Shown one piece after another: positions 1-7,444 of a stretch of DNA of 34,075 nt. The notes under the pieces were generated by a model. It saw only the letters and a list, made by a program, of their open reading frames with translations. It was not told where the DNA came from and did not search any database. Both the position numbers and the translations under genes were made by a program. The stretch lies in assembly GCA_943324925.2 (NCBI GenBank), contig CALPNL020000001.1, positions 1 to 34,075 on the forward strand. Reading direction: 5' to 3'. Positions within the stretch are counted from its first letter, which is position 1, and each line of letters opens with the position of its first letter. The stretch comes from Chitinophaga pinensis. GTDB lineage: Bacteria > Bacteroidota > Bacteroidia > Flavobacteriales > Flavobacteriaceae.

Positions 1-1
1 A

Positions 2-1465
2 AACACCAGAACTATGTCGGCACCTCACGACCATAAACACATCGTGGGAACCTATCATTTAGCCGAAAAAGCTCATATTGAAAAAGCAATTGCTAACGCA
101 TTAGAAACTAAAAAAGCATGGGCTAATATGGCTTGGGAACAACGTGCAGCAATATTTTTAAAAGCGGCAGAATTAATCGCAGGTCCTTACCGAGCAAAAA
201 TTAATGCCGCAACCATGATTGCGCAATCTAAAAATATTTTTCAAGCAGAAATTGATGCTTCTTGCGAATTAATCGACTTCCTTCGTTACAATGTAGAGTT
301 CATGACTCAAATTTATAATGATCAACCCAATTCTGACTCTTCCGTTTGGAATAGATTAGAATACCGCCCATTAGAAGGATTTGTATATGCCATTACCCCT
401 TTTAATTTTACCGCAATTGCGGCAAATTTGCCAGCAAGCGCAGCCATGATGGGAAATGTTGTGATTTGGAAACCGAGCGACAGCCAAGTATTTTCTGCGA
501 AAATTATTATCGATGTTTTCAAAGAAGCGGGCGTACCTGATGGAGTAATTAATGTGGTTTTTGGTGATGCGGAAATGATAACTAATACTATCTTGGAGAG
601 TCGTGATTTTGCAGGAGTTCATCTCACTGGATCAACTCATGTATTCAAAGATATTTGGGCAAAAATTGGAACCAATATTCACCATTATAAAACTTACCCT
701 AGAATTGTAGGGGAAACAGGCGGAAAAGATTTTGTGGTAGCTCACCCAAGTGCCAATGTTAAACAAGTAGCAACTGGAATTGCACGTGGCGCATTTGAAT
801 TTCAAGGGCAAAAATGTTCTGCCGCTTCAAGAGCCTATATTCCACAAAGTTTGTGGCCAGCTGTAAAACAACAATTAATTACCGACGTAAAATCTATGAA
901 TATGGGGTCTCCAGAAGATTTTGGAAATTTCATTACTGCAGTGATTCATGAAGGTTCATTTAACAAATTAGTTAGATACATCGAGCAAGCAAAAAAAGAT
1001 GCTGATGCTGAAATTATTGTTGGTGGTAAATATGATAAGTCGGTTGGTTATTTTATTGAACCCACGATTATTGTTACTACCAACCCAAAATATACTACCA
1101 TGGAAACAGAATTATTTGGTCCAGTAGTAACTATATACGTTTATGAAGACACCGATTGGGAAACTACTTTAGAATTAGTAGATCAAACCTCAGAATATGC
1201 ATTAACTGGAGCCGTTTTTAGTAAAGATCGATATGCCATTGAACAAGCTACTATCGCTTTACAAAACGCAGCTGGAAATTTTTATGTGAATGATAAACCA
1301 ACTGGAGCAGTTGTAGGAATGCAACCTTTTGGAGGGGCTAGAGCTTCAGGAACGAATGACAAAGCAGGATCAGCGTTAAACTTATTGCGTTGGGCCTCGC
1401 CAAGAACCATTAAAGAAACTTTTATTACCCCTGAAGATTACCGATACCCATTTTTAGGAGAATAA
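2..1465 (+). CDS. pruA: L-glutamate gamma-semialdehyde (1-pyrroline-5-carboxylate) dehydrogenase, 5' partial
   Basis: NAD-dependent aldehyde dehydrogenase that oxidises glutamate semialdehyde to glutamate in the second step of proline breakdown, in the cytoplasm. The frame is open from base 2, so the gene begins upstream. The ATG at 14 is internal: family members are about 540 residues and only 483 follow it. Counting from that ATG, the catalytic pair is visible: Glu234 in VGETGGKDF and Cys268 in GQKCSAASR. The PFNF segment near residue 130 and the C-terminal PFGGARASGTNDKAG stretch are typical of the RocA/PruA branch rather than of generic aldehyde dehydrogenases. The gene ends at a two-way terminator shared with the convergent rsmG. 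The product call is firm; the N-terminus cannot be judged from this window. Confidence 0.95.
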   Translation, partial: NTRTMSAPHDHKHIVGTYHLAEKAHIEKAIANALETKKAWANMAWEQRAAIFLKAAELIAGPYRAKINAATMIAQSKNIFQAEIDASCELIDFLRYNVEFMTQIYNDQPNSDSSVWNRLEYRPLEGFVYAITPFNFTAIAANLPASAAMMGNVVIWKPSDSQVFSAKIIIDVFKEAGVPDGVINVVFGDAEMITNTILESRDFAGVHLTGSTHVFKDIWAKIGTNIHHYKTYPRIVGETGGKDFVVAHPSANVKQVATGIARGAFEFQGQKCSAASRAYIPQSLWPAVKQQLITDVKSMNMGSPEDFGNFITAVIHEGSFNKLVRYIEQAKKDADAEIIVGGKYDKSVGYFIEPTIIVTTNPKYTTMETELFGPVVTIYVYEDTDWETTLELVDQTSEYALTGAVFSKDRYAIEQATIALQNAAGNFYVNDKPTGAVVGMQPFGGARASGTNDKAGSALNLLRWASPRTIKETFITPEDYRYPFLGE

Positions 1466-1488
1466 TTTAAAAAATTAGATTTAAGAAT

Positions 1489-1517
1489 AAAAAACCCTCA
1501 AGTTTGAGGGTTTTTTT
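1489..1517. terminator. Bidirectional terminator between pruA and rsmG
   Basis: An inverted repeat CCCTCAA / TTGAGGG (1495-1501 and 1504-1510) is preceded by an A run (1489-1494) and followed by seven T (1511-1517). It can end transcription in both directions. The rsmG stop codon lies in the T tract. Confidence 0.9.
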
Positions 1518-2145
1518 ATGATTTATATTTCAAAGGCAAATGAACTACTTTCTTAGTTTCAAAAAATTCTCCTTCAAAAAATTCGGATATATTGTATTCT
1601 TTAGCATTGGGAAATCCTGCCAATTCCTCCGTTAAATCTCCACCTTTAAGATACAAAATTCCATTTTTTAGTTGGTGTTTTTGTTGCTTTTTGATTTTGT
1701 CTTTTATCCAAGAAACAAAATCAGGCATGTTGGTTACCGCACGACTTACAATAAAATCAAAATCACCTTTTACATTTTCAGCTCGAATTTGCTCTGCTTT
1801 CACATTTTTTAATTCCAAAGCATCTGCAACTGCTTTTACCACATTTATTTTTTTCAAGATTACATCAATCAAATAAAAACGAGTTTCTGGAAATAGAATT
1901 GCCAAAGGAATTCCTGGAAAACCTCCTCCAGTTCCAACGTCTAAAACGTAGGTTCCAGGTTCAAATTTTTGAATTTTGGCAATAGCCAAAGAGTGCAAAA
2001 CATGTTTAACATACAATTGATCAATATCTTTTCTAGAAATGACATTAATTTTTGAATTCCAATCGTGATATAAAGCTTCCAATTGTTGGAATTGACTTAT
2101 CTGAACCTCAGTTAATTCAGGAAAGTACTTGATAATAAATTCCAT
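1516..2145 (-). CDS. rsmG: 16S rRNA (guanine527-N7)-methyltransferase RsmG (GidB)
   Basis: Class I SAM-dependent methyltransferase that makes m7G527 in the 530 loop of 16S rRNA. The 209-residue length is normal for the family. The SAM-binding glycine motif is at residues 67-83 (VLDVGTGGGFPGIPLAI), and the N-terminal helix with HDWNSKINVISRKD around residue 27 is the usual family signature. SRAVTNMP near residue 135 matches the conserved SRA segment. The gene is divergent from the desaturase gene and convergent with pruA. A -7-like box reading TACTTTTG on the minus strand (2159-2166) lies just ahead of the start, but I could not find a matching -33 TTG. In other bacteria, loss of RsmG gives low-level streptomycin resistance. 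Confidence 0.95.
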   Translation of the reverse strand: MEFIIKYFPELTEVQISQFQQLEALYHDWNSKINVISRKDIDQLYVKHVLHSLAIAKIQKFEPGTYVLDVGTGGGFPGIPLAILFPETRFYLIDVILKKINVVKAVADALELKNVKAEQIRAENVKGDFDFIVSRAVTNMPDFVSWIKDKIKKQQKHQLKNGILYLKGGDLTEELAGFPNAKEYNISEFFEGEFFETKKVVHLPLKYKS

Positions 2146-2195
2146 TTATTTTTTTTAACAAAAGTACTATTTAAAGTTAAAATATTAACTCGAAA

Positions 2196-2229
2196 TTGAT
2201 GTAATAAATTTATATAATAATTATCTTTG
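2196..2229 (+). promoter_or_regulatory. Bacteroidota-type promoter for the desaturase gene
   Basis: TTG at 2196-2198 and TATCTTTG at 2222-2229, separated by 23 bases, fit the TTG-N(19-23)-TAnnTTTG consensus. The predicted transcription start is about 10 bases ahead of the ATG at 2247, giving a very short leader. Confidence 0.6.
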
Positions 2230-2246
2230 TTGAATATCAAAAAAAT

Positions 2247-3347
2247 ATGAGCAATACTGTCCCTACATTTGCAAAGCAAGATGGAATGAAGTTTTTTAGA
2301 ACTTTAAATTCAAAAGTGAACAACTATTTCAAAGAAAATAAAATAGAAAAAACAGGAAACTGGAAATTGTATCTCAAAACAATAATTCTATTTACAATCT
2401 TTATTACCCCATATATTTTAATTATTACCTTAACCAACATGCCTTTCTGGGTATTTACTATTTTGTCAATTGTTATTGGAATTGGTATGGCAGGAATTGG
2501 TATGAATGTGATGCACGATGGAAATCATGGTTCCTATTCCAATAAAGGCTGGGTAAATAAATTCATGGGAGGTACTATATATGTATTAGCCGGAAATGTT
2601 TACAATTGGCAAGTTCAGCATAACGTATTGCACCATACCTACACTAATATTCCTGGTCATGACGAAGATTTAGATGCAGGGAGAATTATAAGATTTACTA
2701 AGGAAGCTAAATGGTCCAATTTCCACAAATTCCAGCATTATTATTCCATATTTTTATATGGCTTATTGACTTTCAACTGGGCTTTAACCACTGATTTTAA
2801 ACAGATGAGTCAATACCTGAAAAGAAAATTATCTTATGGGGAACCTAAAAGCTCTAAGATATTATGGACTACATTAGTAATTACAAAAATTATCTACTTT
2901 TCTATTTGGATAGCTATTCCAATGATTATTGGAGTTTCTTGGTGGAAAGTACTTTTTGGATTTTTTGTTATGCATTACACTGCAGGATTAATTTTGAGTA
3001 TTGTATTCCAATTGGCACATGTAATTGAGGACACTTCCAATCCACTTCCAAATGAAGAGGGAGAAATGGAAAATACTTGGGCCATTCACCAATTATTTAC
3101 AACGGTAAATTTTGCACCTAAGAATTTTATTGTAAACTGGTACACTGGAGGTTTAAATCATCAAATTGAACACCACTTGTTTCCAAATATTTGCCACGTA
3201 CATTATAATAAAATTTCACAATTTGTAAAAGAGGCTGCTCAAGAAGCTAATCTTCCCTACTATGAATATAAATCGATGAGAGCAGCAGTAATCGCGCACT
3301 TCAAACATTTGAAAGAGCTAGGAATGAAACCAGAACTTTCAGCATAA
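2247..3347 (+). CDS. Membrane fatty acid desaturase (acyl-CoA desaturase type)
   Basis: Di-iron integral-membrane desaturase that inserts a double bond in fatty acyl chains, using O2 and reducing power. All three histidine boxes are present: HDGNH (residues 90-94), HNVLHH (125-130) and HQIEHH (305-310). The QxxHH form of the third box (Q306) is typical of front-end or linoleoyl-CoA-like desaturases, but there is no fused cytochrome b5 domain. Hydrophobic pairs lie at about 43-82, 165-185 and 205-262. The likely role is control of membrane fluidity in the cold. The regiospecificity cannot be read from the sequence. It has its own promoter and is followed 43 bases later by the aminotransferase gene, which may be co-transcribed. 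Confidence 0.88.
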   Translation: MSNTVPTFAKQDGMKFFRTLNSKVNNYFKENKIEKTGNWKLYLKTIILFTIFITPYILIITLTNMPFWVFTILSIVIGIGMAGIGMNVMHDGNHGSYSNKGWVNKFMGGTIYVLAGNVYNWQVQHNVLHHTYTNIPGHDEDLDAGRIIRFTKEAKWSNFHKFQHYYSIFLYGLLTFNWALTTDFKQMSQYLKRKLSYGEPKSSKILWTTLVITKIIYFSIWIAIPMIIGVSWWKVLFGFFVMHYTAGLILSIVFQLAHVIEDTSNPLPNEEGEMENTWAIHQLFTTVNFAPKNFIVNWYTGGLNHQIEHHLFPNICHVHYNKISQFVKEAAQEANLPYYEYKSMRAAVIAHFKHLKELGMKPELSA

Positions 3348-3390
3348 AAATTTAAAACACAATAATAAATAACTACAACAAACAACAAGA

Positions 3391-4575
3391 ATGAATGCAC
3401 TTTCGGATAGGATAAATAATTTATCGACATCACAAACATTAGCAATGGCCTCATTGGCTAGAGAATTAAAAGCACAAGGAAAAGATATTATTAGTCTAAG
3501 TTTAGGTGAACCCGATTTTAATACTCCCGACTTTATAAAGGAGGCTGCAAAAAAAGCAATTGACGATAATTATAGTACCTACTCTCCAGTAGAAGGTTAC
3601 CAAGATTTGAAAGAAGCCATTTGTAGAAAATTCAAAAGAGACAATGATTTAGAATACAAACCATCTCAAATTGTTGTTTCAACAGGAGCAAAACAATCTT
3701 TATACAATATAGCTCAAGTAATGTTAAATGATGGAGACGAGGTCATTTTACCAGCTCCATATTGGGTAAGTTACTTTGAAATAATTAAATTATCAGGAGG
3801 GGTTCCAGTTGAAGTTCCTACTTCAATTGAAAGTGATTTCAAAATTACCCCTTCACAATTAGAAGCGGCCATAACTCCAAAAACGAAAATGATGTGGTTC
3901 AGTTCGCCATGTAATCCAAGCGGATCTGTTTACAGCAGAGAGGAACTAACCGCACTGGCAAAAGTTTTAGAGAAATACCCTAACATTTATGTTGTTGCCG
4001 ATGAAATTTATGAGCACATTAATTTCTCAGGTACTTTTTGCAGCATTGGATCCATTCCAGGAATGCTTGAAAAAACAGTAACCGTAAATGGTGTTGCAAA
4101 AGCATTTGCGATGACAGGTTGGAGAATTGGATACATTGGCGCACCTGAGTTTATTGCTAAAGCATGTACCAAGATTCAGGGTCAAGTTACCAGTGGAGCA
4201 AATAGTATTGCGCAAAGAGCAACAATTACAGCAGTTGATGCAGATCCTTCTGTATTAAAACATATGGTTGATGCATTTCATAGCCGAAGAGATTTAGTAG
4301 TTAGTCTTTTAAAAGATATTCCAGGAATTAAAATTAACGTTCCAGAAGGGGCCTTTTACGTGTTCCCTGATGTTTCCCATTTTTTTGGCAAAACTCTAAA
4401 AGAAACTTTTATTAAAGATGCAAATGACTTTTCTATGTATCTTTTATCAGAAGCGAATGTAGCTACTGTAACTGGAGATGCTTTTGGAAATCCAAATTGC
4501 ATCCGTTTTTCATATGCTACAAGTGAAGATTTATTGATTGAAGCACTTAGAAGAATCAAGCAAGCAGTCGCATAA
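3391..4575 (+). CDS. aspC: Class I PLP-dependent aspartate aminotransferase
   Basis: Transfers the amino group between aspartate and 2-oxoglutarate in the cytoplasm, using pyridoxal phosphate (fold type I, subgroup I-gamma like). The PLP lysine is Lys237 in NGVAKAFAMTGWRIGY. Asp204 and Tyr207 of VVADEIYEH contact the cofactor ring, SSPCNPSG at about 171-178 holds the conserved Asn, and the C-terminal CIRFSYATS supplies the substrate-carboxylate Arg. The 394-residue length is normal. No promoter motif is visible in the 43-base gap after the desaturase, and purT follows after 26 bases, so the three genes may form one transcript. Related aminotransferases with other amino-acid preferences share this signature, so substrate is inferred from overall similarity. 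Confidence 0.88.
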   Translation: MNALSDRINNLSTSQTLAMASLARELKAQGKDIISLSLGEPDFNTPDFIKEAAKKAIDDNYSTYSPVEGYQDLKEAICRKFKRDNDLEYKPSQIVVSTGAKQSLYNIAQVMLNDGDEVILPAPYWVSYFEIIKLSGGVPVEVPTSIESDFKITPSQLEAAITPKTKMMWFSSPCNPSGSVYSREELTALAKVLEKYPNIYVVADEIYEHINFSGTFCSIGSIPGMLEKTVTVNGVAKAFAMTGWRIGYIGAPEFIAKACTKIQGQVTSGANSIAQRATITAVDADPSVLKHMVDAFHSRRDLVVSLLKDIPGIKINVPEGAFYVFPDVSHFFGKTLKETFIKDANDFSMYLLSEANVATVTGDAFGNPNCIRFSYATSEDLLIEALRRIKQAVA

Positions 4576-4601
4576 ATAAGGCTATTAAACTTAATTATTC
4601 T

Positions 4602-5762
4602 ATGAAAATACTTCTTCTAGGTTCTGGTGAATTAGGCAAAGAATTTACAATTGCAGCTCAAAGAATTGGTCAAACTGTTATTGCAGTTGATAATTATGAA
4701 AACGCCCCAGCGATGCAAGTCGCTAATGGATTCGAAGTTATTAATATGCTTGACGGAACAGAATTAGATAGAATTGTACAAAAACACCAACCTGATTTCA
4801 TAGTTCCCGAGATTGAAGCAATAAGAACAGAGCGCTTTTATGACTATGAAAACCAAGGAATAAAGGTAGTTCCCTCAGCTAAAGCGGCTAATTTTACAAT
4901 GAACAGAAAAGCAATTCGCGATTTGGCTTCAAAAGAATTGGGTTTAAAAACTGCCAATTATAGATACGCAACTACTTCTGAAGAATTGAAAGAAGCAGTA
5001 TTGGAAGTTGGAATTCCTTGCGTGGTTAAACCCTTAATGTCCTCTTCAGGAAAAGGGCAATCAACAATAAAGTCCGAGTCAGATATTGAAAAAGCATGGA
5101 ATTACGCTGTGGAGGGTTCCCGTGGAGATGTTGTGGAAGTAATTGTGGAAGCCTTTGTAAAATTCAATTCAGAAATCACATTATTAACCGTGGTTCAAAA
5201 TAATAACCCAACCCTTTTTTGCGCACCAATAGGACATCGTCAAGAACGTGGCGATTATCAAGAAAGTTGGCAACCTGCAAGAATTTCAGAATCTGACTTA
5301 ATTGAAGCGCAAAATATGGCTCAAAAAGTTACCGAAGCCTTGGGTGGCGCAGGACTTTTTGGGGTAGAATTTTTTCTTACAGACGAAGGGGTTTATTTTT
5401 CAGAATTATCACCAAGACCTCACGATACAGGAATGGTAACGTTGGCTGGAACTCAAAATTTTAATGAATTTGAATTGCATTTACGTGCAATATTAAGTTT
5501 GCCAATATTTGAAATAAAATTGGAAAAAGCGGGAGCAAGTGCCGTTATTCTTGCTTCAGAAAATAGCTTAAATCCAACCTATGAAGGGATTGAAAAAATT
5601 GCTTCATTACCAAAAACCGACTTTAGAATATTTGGAAAACCCACTTCAAGACCTTACCGCAGAATGGGAGTTTCACTAGTTAATAATCATTTAGAAACTC
5701 CAATTGAAGAAATTGTGGAGTTGGCGAAAGAAGCAGCTAAATTGGTTAAAGTAGTTTATTAA
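4602..5762 (+). CDS. purT: Formate-dependent phosphoribosylglycinamide formyltransferase (GAR transformylase 2)
   Basis: ATP-grasp enzyme that makes formyl-GAR from GAR, formate and ATP in purine synthesis, bypassing the folate-dependent PurN step. The N-terminal GSGELGKE (residues 7-14) is the conserved GAR-binding loop. The ATP-grasp segment includes VVKPLMSSSGKGQS (about 143-156), and the metal-binding FGVEFFLT and SPRPHDTGMVT motifs lie at about 248-255 and 267-278. The 386-residue length is standard. The start follows the aminotransferase stop by 26 bases, which suggests co-transcription. It converges on the following barrel gene with only 15 bases between them and no clear hairpin. Confidence 0.95.
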   Translation: MKILLLGSGELGKEFTIAAQRIGQTVIAVDNYENAPAMQVANGFEVINMLDGTELDRIVQKHQPDFIVPEIEAIRTERFYDYENQGIKVVPSAKAANFTMNRKAIRDLASKELGLKTANYRYATTSEELKEAVLEVGIPCVVKPLMSSSGKGQSTIKSESDIEKAWNYAVEGSRGDVVEVIVEAFVKFNSEITLLTVVQNNNPTLFCAPIGHRQERGDYQESWQPARISESDLIEAQNMAQKVTEALGGAGLFGVEFFLTDEGVYFSELSPRPHDTGMVTLAGTQNFNEFELHLRAILSLPIFEIKLEKAGASAVILASENSLNPTYEGIEKIASLPKTDFRIFGKPTSRPYRRMGVSLVNNHLETPIEEIVELAKEAAKLVKVVY

Positions 5763-5777
5763 ACATAGAAATTTAGC

Positions 5778-6377
5778 CTATTTTTTGAAAAAAATCTCAG
5801 GATAAACAATCACCTTTGCTATGTAAATTGGCGCATCAAAAGTCGTGGTTAATATCGATTTTTTGTTAAATAAATTTCTATATCCAAATCCTGTTCCTAT
5901 TCCAATCCAGGAAGTAAATTTGTAATTTACTTGCCCTGAAATTTCATTTACATAAAGATCTACATTTACATCGCTAACAACATCATCGTTTACTTCTTTT
6001 ACAAAACTAGGTTTCCCATAACCAATTTGCTCCGTTAAAAAACACTCCCATTTATTATTTTTATATAACATCCAATCATTAAAAATACTAAAGTACCAAA
6101 AACTGATTTTGTTAGTCTCTTCCTTATTTATTTTCTTGTTGAAATAATTAATATAAACTGGATTAATAATAAAGGAACTCCCCAATCCAATTCTTGTTAA
6201 TTTTTTATATTGAAATCCAACTTTTGTTCCAAATACGGTAATTTCTTGATTTCTAATACTTGAAAAACGATTGTCTAACTGGAATGCAAACGACCATTTT
6301 TTAGTTACCTCTTGCCCAAAATTTGAAATTGAAAAAAGGAAAAAGAAAGAGATTAATGCAACTCGTATTTTTGGCAT
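5778..6377 (-). CDS. Small predicted outer-membrane beta-barrel protein, function unknown
   Basis: A 199-residue protein with a Sec signal peptide (hydrophobic residues about 6-20, ending ISNFGQ) and then alternating polar and hydrophobic strands rich in aromatic residues, as in small outer-membrane barrels (FAFQLDNRF, VGFQYKK, GIGTGFGYRN, IYIAKVIVYPEIFF). I see no enzymatic motif and do not recognise a named family. It is a single-gene unit: it has its own good promoter on the minus strand and is bounded by purT (convergent) and fabD (divergent). The barrel call rests on strand pattern and signal peptide only. Confidence 0.7.
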   Translation of the reverse strand: MPKIRVALISFFFLFSISNFGQEVTKKWSFAFQLDNRFSSIRNQEITVFGTKVGFQYKKLTRIGLGSSFIINPVYINYFNKKINKEETNKISFWYFSIFNDWMLYKNNKWECFLTEQIGYGKPSFVKEVNDDVVSDVNVDLYVNEISGQVNYKFTSWIGIGTGFGYRNLFNKKSILTTTFDAPIYIAKVIVYPEIFFKK

Positions 6378-6399
6378 AATTTTATTTATTGTGTTAAGA

Positions 6400-6432
6400 C
6401 AAAAGTAAACCCAAATAGTTTAATTGTAGCAA
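6400..6432 (-). promoter_or_regulatory. Bacteroidota-type promoter for the small barrel gene
   Basis: On the minus strand, TTG (complement of CAA at 6430-6432) and TACTTTTG (complement of 6400-6407) are 22 bases apart, a full match to TTG-N(19-23)-TAnnTTTG. The start codon is 22 bases beyond the -7 box. Confidence 0.6.
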
Positions 6433-6492
6433 ATTAAATAAATCAATAACTATTTCTGCTATTCACATTTCCATTAATCTTATAAATTTCAC

Positions 6493-6500
6493 TATTTTTG
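6493..6500 (+). promoter_or_regulatory. -7 box ahead of fabD
   Basis: TATTTTTG fits TAnnTTTG and lies 20 bases before the fabD ATG. The expected -33 region holds TTT rather than TTG, so only half of the promoter is well supported. Confidence 0.45.
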
Positions 6501-6520
6501 AGCACAAATTAAAATAAAAT

Positions 6521-7393
6521 ATGAAAGCATTTATATTTCCAGGTCAAGGAGCCCAGTTTACAGGAATGGGAAAAGAGTTGTATGAAAATTCTGAATTAGC
6601 TAAGGATTTATTTGAAAAAGCAAATGAAATTTTAGGATTCCGAATTACTGATATCATGTTTGAAGGAACTGCAGAAGAATTGAAAGAAACCAAAGTTACC
6701 CAACCAGCAGTGTTTTTACATTCGGTTATTTTGGCAAAAACATTAACCAATTTTAAACCTGAAATGGTTGCTGGACATTCTTTAGGAGAATTTTCTGCAC
6801 TAGTAGCAAATGGCACTTTATCTTTTGAAGACGGATTAAAATTAGTTTCCAAAAGAGCATTAGCAATGCAAAAAGCTTGTGAAATAAAACCTTCTACTAT
6901 GGCGGCGGTTTTGGGATTGGAAGATGCTGTTGTTGAAGAGGTTTGCGCTTCAATTGATGGAGTTGTTGTTGCGGCAAATTATAACTGCCCGGGACAATTA
7001 GTGATTTCTGGAGAGTTTTCAGCTGTTGAAAAAGCATGTGAAGCAATGAAAGAAGCTGGAGCTAAAAGAGCTTTATTATTACCTGTTGGGGGCGGTTTTC
7101 ATTCACCAATGATGGAGCCAGCACGCGAGGAATTAGCCGCTGCAATAGAAGCTACTACATTTTCAAACCCAATTTGTCCTGTATATCAAAACGTAACTGC
7201 CAATGCGGTTTCAGATCCAATTGAAATTAAGAAAAATCTAATTATTCAACTTACAGCTCCCGTAAAATGGACCCAATCTGTTCAACAAATGGTTAAGGAT
7301 GGAGCGAAAATATTTACTGAAGTTGGCCCTGGAAAAGTACTCGTTGGATTGGTAGGGAAAATTGACCGTGATGCAGTTACGGCAAATGCATAA
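6521..7393 (+). CDS. fabD: Malonyl-CoA:ACP transacylase
   Basis: Moves the malonyl group from CoA to acyl carrier protein, supplying type II fatty acid synthesis in the cytoplasm. The 290-residue length is typical. GQGAQ (residues 8-12) forms the oxyanion loop, the nucleophile Ser87 sits in GHSLGE (85-90), Arg112 in SKRALAMQ binds the malonyl carboxylate, and His194 in GGGFHSPMM is the catalytic base. The gene stands alone rather than in a fab cluster. It ends at a strong two-way terminator and has a -7 box upstream. Confidence 0.95.
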   Translation: MKAFIFPGQGAQFTGMGKELYENSELAKDLFEKANEILGFRITDIMFEGTAEELKETKVTQPAVFLHSVILAKTLTNFKPEMVAGHSLGEFSALVANGTLSFEDGLKLVSKRALAMQKACEIKPSTMAAVLGLEDAVVEEVCASIDGVVVAANYNCPGQLVISGEFSAVEKACEAMKEAGAKRALLLPVGGGFHSPMMEPAREELAAAIEATTFSNPICPVYQNVTANAVSDPIEIKKNLIIQLTAPVKWTQSVQQMVKDGAKIFTEVGPGKVLVGLVGKIDRDAVTANA

Positions 7394-7411
7394 ATAACAA
7401 ATTATATAATT

Positions 7412-7444
7412 AAAAAAGTCCTGAGAAAACTCAGGACTTTTTTT
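7412..7444. terminator. Bidirectional terminator between fabD and the tail-specific protease gene
   Basis: An 8-bp perfect stem GTCCTGAG / CTCAGGAC (7418-7425 and 7430-7437) with an AAAA loop is flanked by an A run (7412-7417) and seven T (7438-7444). Confidence 0.92.

Noticed and set aside
14..16. ATG at 14 as the true start of pruA
   Set aside because: The frame is open upstream to the window edge, and the protein would lack about 55 residues found in the family.
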